A stretch of 64,000 nt of DNA from Streptomyces canus. Its GTDB lineage: Bacteria > Actinomycetota > Actinomycetes > Streptomycetales > Streptomycetaceae. This document shows, piece by piece, positions 30,015 through 37,651 of this stretch. The position numbers and the translations under genes were made by a program. The notes beneath the pieces are model-generated. The model was not told the DNA's origin, made no database searches, and was given only the letters and a program-made list of their open reading frames with translations. The DNA lies in NCBI RefSeq assembly GCF_030816965.1, contig NZ_JAUSYQ010000002.1, positions 2,823,001 to 2,887,000 on the forward strand, read 5' to 3'. Position 1 is the stretch's first letter. Each line of letters begins with the position of its first letter.

Positions 30015-30923
30015 TCAGCCCTTGGTGCCGCCCGCGGTGAGGCCGGTCACCAGGTTCTTCTGCACCAGGTAGAAGAACACGGACACCGGTATCGCGATCA
30101 GCACCGCCGTCGCGGCCATCAGGTTCCGCTGGGCGTCGTGTTCGCTCACGAAGCTCTGCAGCCCCACGGCGAACGTGTACTTCGTGTCGGAGAGCATGAA
30201 GGTCGAGGCGAACGCGACCTCACCGAACGCGGTGAGGAAGCTGTAGAACGCGGCGACCGCCAGTCCCGGCTTGGCGAGCGGCAGGATCAGCCGCGCGAAC
30301 GTGCCGAAGGGGGTCAGCCCGTCGACGCGTCCGGCCTCGTCGATCTCGAACGGGATGGTGTCGAAGTAGCCCTTCAGCAGCCAGGCACAGTACGGGACCG
30401 CCGTCGAGCAGTACACGAGGACGAGTCCAAGGTAGCTGTCGATGAGCTGGAGGTCCGAGAGCATCTGGTACATCGGCACCATGAGTACGGCCACCGGGAA
30501 CATCTGCGTGACCAGGAGCACCCACATGAACTTCCGGTAGCCCGGAAAGCGCATACGGGACACGGCGTACCCGGTGGTCGCGGCGATCAGCACACCGATC
30601 ACCGTGGTGCCGAGCGAGACGATCAGCGAGCTCTTCAGCCAGTCGAAGAAGGCCGTGTGCTGGAGGACGAACGAGTAGTTGTCGAACGTCATCTTCTTCC
30701 AGATGCCGCCCGGGTGGAGGTAGTCGTCCTTGTCCGGACCGAGGGACAGGAAGACCAGCCAGAGGATCGGGAACAGCGCGATCAGGCTCGCGACGATCAG
30801 GATGCCGTGCGAGACGAGGGAGCCGGCGAGGCTCTTGTCACCGCGGCGGCGGATCCGTCCGGGTGTCTGTGCGGGCGCGGTCGGGGACACCGTGGCGGAG
30901 CTCTCAGCTGTGGTCGTACTCAT
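30015..30923 (-). CDS. malG: maltose/maltodextrin ABC transporter permease MalG
   Basis: A 302-residue inner-membrane permease with six hydrophobic segments. The EAA loop that contacts the ATPase reads EIDEAGRVDGLTPFGTFARLILPLAKPG (about residues 205-232), and the C-terminus is QKNLVTGLTAGGTKG, like other MalG proteins. With MalF it forms the channel for maltodextrins delivered by MalE. No ATPase gene is in the cluster: in Streptomyces the shared ATPase MsiK, encoded elsewhere, powers such importers. It starts 13 bases after the malF stop, with AGGAG upstream. Confidence 0.95.
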   Translation of the reverse strand: MSTTTAESSATVSPTAPAQTPGRIRRRGDKSLAGSLVSHGILIVASLIALFPILWLVFLSLGPDKDDYLHPGGIWKKMTFDNYSFVLQHTAFFDWLKSSLIVSLGTTVIGVLIAATTGYAVSRMRFPGYRKFMWVLLVTQMFPVAVLMVPMYQMLSDLQLIDSYLGLVLVYCSTAVPYCAWLLKGYFDTIPFEIDEAGRVDGLTPFGTFARLILPLAKPGLAVAAFYSFLTAFGEVAFASTFMLSDTKYTFAVGLQSFVSEHDAQRNLMAATAVLIAIPVSVFFYLVQKNLVTGLTAGGTKG

Positions 30924-30936
30924 GGGGACTCCTGCC

Positions 30937-31941
30937 TCAGATCGCGAGCTGCTGGTCATTGCGGTTCAGCCAGCGGCGGTAGAAGGAGGTGAAGACGATC
31001 AGTATGGCCAGCAGCAGGATGCCGTACGCGGCCGACTGGGCGAAGTCACGCGGCTGCTGTCCGAAGCCCAGGTGGTACGCCCAGGTGACGAGGATCTGCG
31101 CGTCGGGCGCGGTGTTGCCGAACATCAGGAAGAGCACGGCGAACTGGTTGAACGTCCAGATGATGCCGAGCAGGACGACGGTGGAGCTGACGCTCCTGAG
31201 TCCCGGCAGGGTGACGTACCGGAACCGCTGCCAGGCGCTCGCGCCGTCCATCTCGGCGGCCTCGTAGAGGGAGGCGTCGATGGACTGGAGTCCGCCGAGC
31301 AGCGAGACCATCATGAACGGCACACCGCACCAGGTGTTGACCATGATCGCAGCGAACCGCTGCCAGAAGGTGTCCTCGAGCCATGCCGGCGAGGGCAGAT
31401 GCAGCGCGTCCAGTGCGGTGTTGATGATGCCGCCGTCGGCGAGCATGAAGCGCCAGCCGAAGACGGTGACGAAGGTCGGCACGGCCCAGGGCAGCACCAG
31501 GATCAGCCGGTACAGCGTCCGTCCCCGCAGCTTCTGGTTGAGCAGCAGCGCGAGGCCGAGGCCGATGCAGTAGTGGAGGGCGACACACAGGGCCGTCCAG
31601 ACGATCGTCCAGATGAAGTGCGACCAGAAGCGGTCGTAGGCGGTGTCGCCCCACAGGATGTCGGCGTAATTGTCGAGGCCGATGAACTTGTAGGTGGCGT
31701 CGATGTGGTTGACGCCGATCGTGCGGGCCGTGTTGAGGCTGTTGGCGTCGGTGAGCGTGAGGTAGACGCCGTAGACCAGGGGGTACAGCACGAGGACGCC
31801 GAGAACGATCGCCACCGGAGTGATCATCGCGTAGGCGTACCAGTGCTTCTGGTAGTTCTGCTTCAGGCGTTGGCCCCGCCCGGGCCGTGGCGCGCGCTCA
31901 CCGTGCCGTTTGCCGGTGGCGCGGTCGATGGCGACTGTCAT
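30937..31941 (-). CDS. malF: maltose/maltodextrin ABC transporter permease MalF
   Basis: A 334-residue permease with about six transmembrane helices after a basic cytoplasmic N-terminus (residues 1-35). The EAA loop is LYEAAEMDGASAWQRFRYVTLPGLR near residue 230. It is shorter than enterobacterial MalF, which has a large periplasmic loop, as expected for Gram-positives. The order malE-malF-malG is conserved. A hairpin between malE and malF probably makes the permeases less abundant than the binding protein. ATG at 31941, with AAGG at a rather long spacing, fitting modest translation. Confidence 0.95.
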   Translation of the reverse strand: MTVAIDRATGKRHGERAPRPGRGQRLKQNYQKHWYAYAMITPVAIVLGVLVLYPLVYGVYLTLTDANSLNTARTIGVNHIDATYKFIGLDNYADILWGDTAYDRFWSHFIWTIVWTALCVALHYCIGLGLALLLNQKLRGRTLYRLILVLPWAVPTFVTVFGWRFMLADGGIINTALDALHLPSPAWLEDTFWQRFAAIMVNTWCGVPFMMVSLLGGLQSIDASLYEAAEMDGASAWQRFRYVTLPGLRSVSSTVVLLGIIWTFNQFAVLFLMFGNTAPDAQILVTWAYHLGFGQQPRDFAQSAAYGILLLAILIVFTSFYRRWLNRNDQQLAI

Positions 31942-32021
31942 GTTCGACACCTTCTGAAAGTTCTGCGGCTCTGAGAAGTGGCTGGGCCGAGCGGCCGGCC
32001 GGGGCGGCCGGGCACAGGCCG

Positions 32022-32068
32022 GTGGCCGCCGGATCCCTCCCCCCATGACCGGGAGATCCGGCGGCCAC
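32022..32068 (-). terminator. attenuating hairpin between malE and malF
   Basis: A perfect 14-bp inverted repeat (32022-32035 and 32055-32068) with a 19-base loop, starting 6 bases past the malE stop. Binding-protein genes are commonly followed by such hairpins, which give more binding protein than permease. Confidence 0.75.
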
Positions 32069-32074
32069 ACGGGC

Positions 32075-33343
32075 TCACTTGCTGAAGTCGGGCACCAGCT
32101 TGGCGAGGGCGGTCTCCGCGTTGCTCAGGCCCTTGTCCAGGGACTCCTTGCCGCCGGCGATCTTGACCAGCTCGGTGTCCAGCGGGGTCAGCAGGGAGCT
32201 GTACTCCGGCAGGGCCACGCGCGGCTGGGCGGAGGAGAGGACCGACTGGTATCCGGCGATGCCCGGGTCGGCCTTGACCTCTGCGGTGTAGGCGTCGTCG
32301 CGGGTGGGCAGCGTGGAGTTCTTCAGCGCGATCTGCGTCTGCGACTTCGCGGAGGTCATGAAGCCCACGAACTTCTCGGCCGCCTTCTGGTGGGCGGAGT
32401 CCGAGCCGGCGTAGACCGAGAGGTTGTGGCCGCCGGTCGGGGCGCCCGCCTTGCCGCTGGAGCCGGCCGGGACGGTGGCGATGCCGAGGTTGTTCTTGTC
32501 CTTGAAGGCCGAGCCCTTGTAGAAGTTGGTGATCTCCCACGGGCCCTGGATGATCGCGGCGACCTTGCCGTTGACGAACGCGTCCTGGATGTGGGCGTAG
32601 GCGTCGGCGGTGGTGTCGGCCTTGTGCAGGCCCTTGCCGGAGAAGAGGCTCAGCCAGGTGCCGTAGCCCTTCTTGGCGGCGTCGGAGTTCACCGTGATCT
32701 TCTTGGCGGTGGCGTCGACGGTGTCGGTGCCCTCGCCGTAGAGGAAGGTCTGGGCGTAGTAGGCCGCGGTGGAGCCCCAGTAGCCGTCGACGCCGGTCTT
32801 CGACTTGATCGTGGCGGCGGCGGCCTTCAGATCGTCCCAGGTCTTGGGGGCCTCGACGCCGGCCTTCTCGAAGAGCTGCTTGTTGTAGACCAGGGCGAGT
32901 GTGTCGGTGACGAACGGCACGCCGTAGGTCTTGCCGTCGTACTGGGCCTGCTTGATCAGGTTCGGCTTGAACTTGGCCTGGTCGGCGAGGGCCTCGGTGC
33001 CGTCGAGGGGCAGGAAGAAGCCCTTCTTGGCGAAGGCGGGGGTCCAGCCGACGTCGGAGCGCAGCACGTCGGGGGCGCCGCTCGCGCCGGCGGCGGTGTC
33101 GAACTTGTTCTGCGCCTGGTCGAAGGGCACGTTGACGTACTTGACCTTGATGCCCTTGTTGGCGGCCTCGAAGTCCTTGATCAGGGCCTGGTACGTCGGC
33201 GCCTCATTGGTGGCGTTGGAGGTGTCCCACCAGGTGATGGTCACCGGACCGTCGGCCTTGTCGCCGCTGTCACTTCCGCCGCAGGCCGTCGCCGCGAGGG
33301 CGAAAGACGCCACCAGCGCTGTGGCCGCTATGCCACGCCGCAT
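32075..33343 (-). CDS. malE: maltose/maltodextrin-binding lipoprotein MalE
   Basis: A 422-residue extracytoplasmic solute-binding protein. The signal MRRGIAATALVASFALAATAC ends at a lipobox-like ATAC, so Cys21 would be lipidated and anchor the protein to the membrane. The mature part has family 1 binding-protein features: ITWWDTSN, a long alpha/beta body with YGVPFVTDTLALVYNK, and the GPWEITNF motif. It captures maltodextrins released by the secreted amylases. ATG at 33343 with AAGGAG; the longer upstream frame runs into the promoter region. Divergent from malR. Confidence 0.95.
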   Translation of the reverse strand: MRRGIAATALVASFALAATACGGSDSGDKADGPVTITWWDTSNATNEAPTYQALIKDFEAANKGIKVKYVNVPFDQAQNKFDTAAGASGAPDVLRSDVGWTPAFAKKGFFLPLDGTEALADQAKFKPNLIKQAQYDGKTYGVPFVTDTLALVYNKQLFEKAGVEAPKTWDDLKAAAATIKSKTGVDGYWGSTAAYYAQTFLYGEGTDTVDATAKKITVNSDAAKKGYGTWLSLFSGKGLHKADTTADAYAHIQDAFVNGKVAAIIQGPWEITNFYKGSAFKDKNNLGIATVPAGSSGKAGAPTGGHNLSVYAGSDSAHQKAAEKFVGFMTSAKSQTQIALKNSTLPTRDDAYTAEVKADPGIAGYQSVLSSAQPRVALPEYSSLLTPLDTELVKIAGGKESLDKGLSNAETALAKLVPDFSK

Positions 33344-33674
33344 GAGTTCTCCTTGAGGGTGAAAGCCCGTGTGCTGCGGGGAGAGGTCCCGTCTGCCCTC
33401 CCCGTCTGCCGACTGCGCCTTTGCGGCCGCCGGGCGAGTGGGAACGTAACAGCGATGCAAGGCTTGCGAAAGAGCTTGCAGCAAAAAAGTGCAAGAGACT
33501 GCGGAAGTTACCCCGTTGTGATCCCTTGTCGACCGTCACGAGACCCTTGTTTTACGGGGCTGAGCGGGACGACTACGGGTTGTGCAAGACTCTGCAAGCT
33601 CTTGCCATCCCCCTCCCGGACGGGAATCATCCCCTTACGGGACAGAGGGCACCGACCAGAACAGAGGGACCGCG
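33344..33674. promoter_or_regulatory. malE-malR divergent promoter region with MalR operator candidates
   Basis: This 330-base gap carries several CAAG/CTTG palindromes: GCAAGGCTTGC (33457-33467), TTGCA...TGCAA (33476-33494), GCAAGACTCTGC (33584-33595) and GCAAGCTCTTGC (33594-33605). The first two are placed for malE and the last pair for malR. They share their core with the sites before the amylase genes. MalR repression of malE, relieved by maltose, is known in S. coelicolor; site assignment here is inference. Confidence 0.75.
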
Positions 33675-34739
33675 ATGACGATACGGCCGGTACAGTCCGG
33701 TGCCGTGACCACACGGCTAGCCGACATCGCTGCTCAGGCGGGCGTGAGCGAAGCGACCGTCAGCCGCGTCCTCAACGGGAAGCCGGGGGTCGCCGCCACC
33801 ACCCGCCAGTCCGTGCTGGCCGCACTCGACGTGCTGGGCTACGAACGCCCGGTCCGGCTGCGGCAGCGCAGCGAGGGACTGGTGGGCCTGATCACCCCGG
33901 AGCTGGAGAATCCGATATTCCCGGCCCTGGCCCAGGTGATCGGCCAGGCGCTGACCCGGCAGGGTTACACCCCGGTCCTCGCCACCCAGACCCCGGGCGG
34001 CTCCACGGAGGACGAACTCACGGAGATGCTCGTCGACCGGGGCGTGGCGGGCATCATCTTCGTCTCCGGGCTGCACGCGGACACCTCCGCGGACATGCAG
34101 CGTTATGAGCAGCTGCGGGCGCAGGGGGTGCCGTTCGTGCTCGTGGACGGGTTCTCGCCGAAGGTGCAGGCGCCGTTCATCTCCCCCGACGACCGCGCGG
34201 CGATGGCGCTGGCGGTGACGCACCTGGTGTCGCTGGGGCACAGGAGGATCGGCCTCGCCCTCGGTCCGAAGCGCTTCGTGCCGGTCCAGCGCAAGATCGA
34301 GGGCTTCGTGCGCACCATGCAGGACCAGCTCGGGCTGGCCGCGGCGACCGTCGAGGCGGACCTGGTCCAGCACTCGCTCTATACCCTGGAGGGCGGCCAG
34401 GCGGCCGCGACGGCGCTCATCGAGCGTGACTGCACTGCGGTGGTGTGCGCGAGCGACATGATGGCGCTGGGCGCGATACGGGCGGCCCGGCAGCGGGGTC
34501 TGGAAGTGCCGTGGGACGTCTCGGTCGTGGGTTTCGACGACTCCCCGCTGATCGCCTTCACCGACCCACCGCTGACGACGATCCGCAAGCCGGTGCCGGC
34601 CATGGGGCAGGCGGCGGTACGGACGTTGCTGGAGGAGATCGGTGGAACGCCCGCGCCGCACAGCGAGTTCGTGTTCATGCCGGAGCTGGTGGTGCGGGGT
34701 TCGACGGCTTCGGCACCTGGGGACCGCACTCGTCCGTAG
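33675..34739 (+). CDS. malR: LacI/GalR-family repressor of maltose utilisation MalR
   Basis: A LacI-family regulator. The N-terminal helix-turn-helix reads RLADIAAQAGVSEATVSRVLNGKPGV, followed by the hinge and a periplasmic-binding-like sensor domain (VGLITPELENPIFPALAQVI through VSVVGFDDSPLIAFTDPPLTTIRKP). In S. coelicolor MalR represses malEFG and mediates maltose induction and part of glucose repression. Two starts compete: ATG 33675 (354 residues) has a good GAGGGA ribosome site, while GTG 33705 gives 344 residues, the length I recall for the S. coelicolor protein, but has no visible ribosome site. I report the ATG. It is the expected regulator of the adjacent cluster and of pulA and the amylase gene. 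Confidence 0.95.
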   Translation: MTIRPVQSGAVTTRLADIAAQAGVSEATVSRVLNGKPGVAATTRQSVLAALDVLGYERPVRLRQRSEGLVGLITPELENPIFPALAQVIGQALTRQGYTPVLATQTPGGSTEDELTEMLVDRGVAGIIFVSGLHADTSADMQRYEQLRAQGVPFVLVDGFSPKVQAPFISPDDRAAMALAVTHLVSLGHRRIGLALGPKRFVPVQRKIEGFVRTMQDQLGLAAATVEADLVQHSLYTLEGGQAAATALIERDCTAVVCASDMMALGAIRAARQRGLEVPWDVSVVGFDDSPLIAFTDPPLTTIRKPVPAMGQAAVRTLLEEIGGTPAPHSEFVFMPELVVRGSTASAPGDRTRP

Positions 34740-34864
34740 GGTGGAGAATCCGGGCTTTCACCAGTGCGCTGGTAGGAGAACGGGACAGTCTTCCCGTCGT
34801 AGGACATGCGTCCCGAACCCGACCGCGGGATGATCGGTGGCGTAAGGCATTTCTGGCAGACTTC

Positions 34865-35737
34865 ATGTCTATGGGTGACTCGACCGTGACCAGCCTGGAA
34901 GACCGCGAGACCGCGGCCGCTCCGGACTCCCTCATGGCCGCGGACGGTCCGGGTCTCCTCCGCCGCCTGCGCACCCCGCGCCGCCCGCGCCTCTGGTTCG
35001 AGATCCTGCTGATCGCGGTGAGTTACTGGACGTACTCACTGGTCCGCAACGCGGTTCCGGAGCAGAAGAGTGAGGCGCTGCGCAACGCCGACTGGATCTG
35101 GCGGATGGAGCACCATCTGGGCATCGCGGTCGAGGAGTCCGTGAACCACGCGGTGAACTCCGTGACTTGGCTGGTCGTCGGCATGAACTACTACTACGCG
35201 ACGCTGCACTTCATCGTGACGCTGAGCGTCCTGGTCTGGCTCTACCGCAGCCACCCCGGCCGCTACGCGGCGACGCGTATGGTGCTCTTCGCGACCACGG
35301 GCGTGGCGCTGGTCGGTTACTACCTGTATCCGCTGGCACCCCCGCGGCTGATGAACGGCGGCCACTTCGTCGACACGGTCATGGTCCACCAGACCTGGGG
35401 CTCGATGGCCTCCGGCGACCTGAAGCACATGTCCAACCAGTACGCCGCGATGCCGTCCATGCACATCGGCTGGTCCCTGTGGTGCGGCCTGACGATCTTC
35501 GCGCTGGCGTCGGTGCCGTGGGTACGCGTTCTGGGCCTCCTCTACCCGACGGCGACGCTCCTGGTCATCGTCGCCACCGCCAACCACTTCTGGCTCGACG
35601 CGGTCGGCGGCATCCTGTGCCTGATGTTCGGCTTCATGGTGGCGCGAAACTGGTACGGGGCGCTGCCGTACACGTTGCCGAAAGCGGTACCGGCGAAGCC
35701 GAAGGCCACTCCGCGGCCTGTCAAGGCCACTGGCTAG
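34865..35737 (+). CDS. PAP2-superfamily membrane phosphatase/phosphotransferase
   Basis: A 290-residue protein with about six membrane helices. The active-site motifs of the lipid phosphatase family are present: AAMPSMHIGWSLW near residue 197 (catalytic Ser-x-x-x-His type) and ANHFWLDAVGG near residue 238 (second His and Asp). The arrangement resembles the PAP2_3 group, related to inositol-phosphate transferases that act on membrane lipids. The substrate is unknown. ATG at 34865 or 34871; neither has a strong ribosome site. Its stop shares the bases CTAG with the stop of the convergent LysR gene. Confidence 0.82.
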   Translation: MSMGDSTVTSLEDRETAAAPDSLMAADGPGLLRRLRTPRRPRLWFEILLIAVSYWTYSLVRNAVPEQKSEALRNADWIWRMEHHLGIAVEESVNHAVNSVTWLVVGMNYYYATLHFIVTLSVLVWLYRSHPGRYAATRMVLFATTGVALVGYYLYPLAPPRLMNGGHFVDTVMVHQTWGSMASGDLKHMSNQYAAMPSMHIGWSLWCGLTIFALASVPWVRVLGLLYPTATLLVIVATANHFWLDAVGGILCLMFGFMVARNWYGALPYTLPKAVPAKPKATPRPVKATG

Positions 35738-36615
35738 CCCGCGGCCGCCTCCCGCAGTGCCTCGACGAACGCATCGAGTGCCGGTTGCGGCAGCGCGGTC
35801 CGCCGTACGGCCGCGTGGATCGCCCGTGACGGCTCCGGGCCCCGGATCTGCCGTACCGCCACGTCCGGATGCCGGCCCCCGAGCCCCAGCCGCGGGATCA
35901 GGGTCACCCCGAGTCCCGCCGCCACGAAGCCCTGTGCCGTGGCGTAGTCCTCGCTGTCCACGACGAAGCGCGGCTGGAACCCTGCCGTGGCGCAGGCGGT
36001 GAGCTGGGCCTCGAGACAGGGGCCGGGCCACTCACTGCCGACCCAGGGTTCGTCGGCCAGGTCGGTCAGGTGGATCGATCGGCGGGCCGCGAGGGGATGG
36101 GCCGCGGGGAGCACGGCCAGGTACGGGTCGTCGAGCAGATGCAGCAGTCGTACGCCGTCCTCGTCCGACGGTCCCACCACCAGCGCCAGGTCCGCCCGCC
36201 CCTCCCGTACGTCCGGCAGCGGGTCGGGTCCCGTCAGCTTCAGATCGATCTGCACGCCGGGGTGTTCGGCCCGCAGCCGTGCCACCGCGGGGGCGACCAG
36301 ACGGGCTCCGGCCGTGGCGAAGTAACGCACCGAGAGCCGGCCCGTGCGGCCCGCGAGGAGATCCCCGAGGGCCGTCTCCGCCTCGGCGACCTGCCGGCCG
36401 ATCGCCTCCGCGTACTCCGTGAGCAACAGCCCGGCGGCCGTGGGCCGCACACCCCGCCCGACCCGTTCGAGGAGCTCGGTCCCGGCCTCCTTCTCCAGAG
36501 CCGCCACCTGCTGGCTGATCGCGGAGGGCGTGTAACCGAGCCGGGCCGCGGCCGCCGTCACCGAGCCGTTGCTCACCACGGCCGCCAGCATCTGCATACG
36601 TCGCACATCAAACAT
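35734..36615 (-). CDS. LysR-family transcriptional regulator
   Basis: A 293-residue regulator starting MFDVRRMQMLAAVVSNGSVTAAAARLGYTPSAISQQVAALEKEAG, the classic LysR helix-turn-helix. The C-terminal effector domain has two alpha/beta lobes (VAPAVARLRAEHPGVQIDL; GVTLIPRLGLG). GGAG precedes the ATG at 36615. It is divergent from the EamA transporter gene 74 bases away, and LysR proteins often regulate their divergent neighbour, so control of that exporter is likely. The gene overlaps the PAP2 gene tail to tail by 4 bases. Confidence 0.9.
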   Translation of the reverse strand: MFDVRRMQMLAAVVSNGSVTAAAARLGYTPSAISQQVAALEKEAGTELLERVGRGVRPTAAGLLLTEYAEAIGRQVAEAETALGDLLAGRTGRLSVRYFATAGARLVAPAVARLRAEHPGVQIDLKLTGPDPLPDVREGRADLALVVGPSDEDGVRLLHLLDDPYLAVLPAAHPLAARRSIHLTDLADEPWVGSEWPGPCLEAQLTACATAGFQPRFVVDSEDYATAQGFVAAGLGVTLIPRLGLGGRHPDVAVRQIRGPEPSRAIHAAVRRTALPQPALDAFVEALREAAAG

Positions 36616-36688
36616 GTACTCCAGCTTAATGATCGGTCCAGAATCTTTCACTTGTCCTGTTGGGTCTGGCCGGGGGACGGTGGAGGAC

Positions 36689-37651
36689 ATGTCCCCCGCC
36701 TCCACTCTGCGTATGGCCGTCCTCGCCCTCCTCTGGGGATCCGGCTTCCTCTGGATCAAGCTCGCCCTCGACCACGGCCTCTCCCCCGCCCAGATCACGA
36801 TCGCGCGGTGCGTGTTGGGCACGGCTGTGCTGTTCCTCCTGGCCCGCGCGGCCGGTCAGCGGCTGCCCCGCTCCCGCTCCACCTGGGGCCATCTGATCGT
36901 CGCCGCACTGTTCTGCAACGCCATCCCCTTCGCTCTGTTCGCGGTCGGTGAGCAGAGCGTCGACTCCGGTGTCGCGGGCGTCCTGAACGCGACGACCCCG
37001 CTGTGGTCCCTGCTGATCGGCGTCCTGCTCGGCACCGACCGCGACCTGCGCCCCCTACGGCTGACCGGCCTGCTCCTCGGCTTCGCAGGCACCGTGCTGA
37101 TCTTCGCCCCCTGGCACCGCTCGGGCCTGCTGACCTGGGGCGCCCTGGCCCTCCTGGCCGCCGCCACGAGCTACGCCGTGGCCTTCGCGTACATGGCCCG
37201 CAAACTCACCTCCGGGCAGGCCCCGTTGGCCCTGTCCACCGCCCAACTCCTCATGGCGACCGGCTGGACCACCCTGTCCCTGCCGTTCGCGGGCCCCGTG
37301 GACACCGACCTCACCGGGTTGGCGGCGGTCACGGCCCTGGGCGTCCTGGGCACCGGCGTGACGTTCTACCTCAACTACCGCTTGATAGCCGACGAGGGCC
37401 CCACAACGGCGGCCACGGTCGGCTATCTGCTGCCGGTCGTCTCGGTGACCCTGGGCGCGGTGCTGCTGGACGAGCGGGTGGGGCCGAGGGTGCTGGCGGG
37501 CATGGCGATCGTGCTGACAGGGGTGGCGCTGACACGCCCCAAAGGGGCGCGGGGCTGTGCCGATATGCGGCTCCGCCGCAGGGCGCGACAAGCCCCCACC
37601 GGCCGGCAGCCGAAGACGGTGGCCCGCCCGGCGAAGAACTACGCCCCGTAG
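36689..37651 (+). CDS. EamA/DMT-family transporter
   Basis: A 320-residue membrane protein with ten hydrophobic helices in two EamA repeats (AVLALLWGSGFLWIKLAL at the start of the first; a second near residue 150). Such DMT carriers export amino acids, metabolites or drugs; the substrate is unknown. GGAGG lies 5 bases before the ATG. The last 35 residues (after LTRPKGARG) are basic, hydrophilic and encoded by a GC-rich repeat-like sequence common between Streptomyces genes. The gene therefore seems to have read through into intergenic DNA, and its end overlaps glnE by 13 bases on the opposite strand. Confidence 0.85.
   Translation: MSPASTLRMAVLALLWGSGFLWIKLALDHGLSPAQITIARCVLGTAVLFLLARAAGQRLPRSRSTWGHLIVAALFCNAIPFALFAVGEQSVDSGVAGVLNATTPLWSLLIGVLLGTDRDLRPLRLTGLLLGFAGTVLIFAPWHRSGLLTWGALALLAAATSYAVAFAYMARKLTSGQAPLALSTAQLLMATGWTTLSLPFAGPVDTDLTGLAAVTALGVLGTGVTFYLNYRLIADEGPTTAATVGYLLPVVSVTLGAVLLDERVGPRVLAGMAIVLTGVALTRPKGARGCADMRLRRRARQAPTGRQPKTVARPAKNYAP
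37537..37614 (+). repeat. dispersed Streptomyces-type GC-rich element within the EamA gene tail
   Basis: CCCC-AAAGGGGCGCGGGGCTG followed by ATATGCGGCTCCGCCGC and GGGCGCGACAAGCCCCC. From memory these words recur in many Streptomyces intergenic regions as part of hairpin-forming elements. Here they are translated as the C-terminal tail of the transporter. Recognition is from memory, not from a search. Confidence 0.5.
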
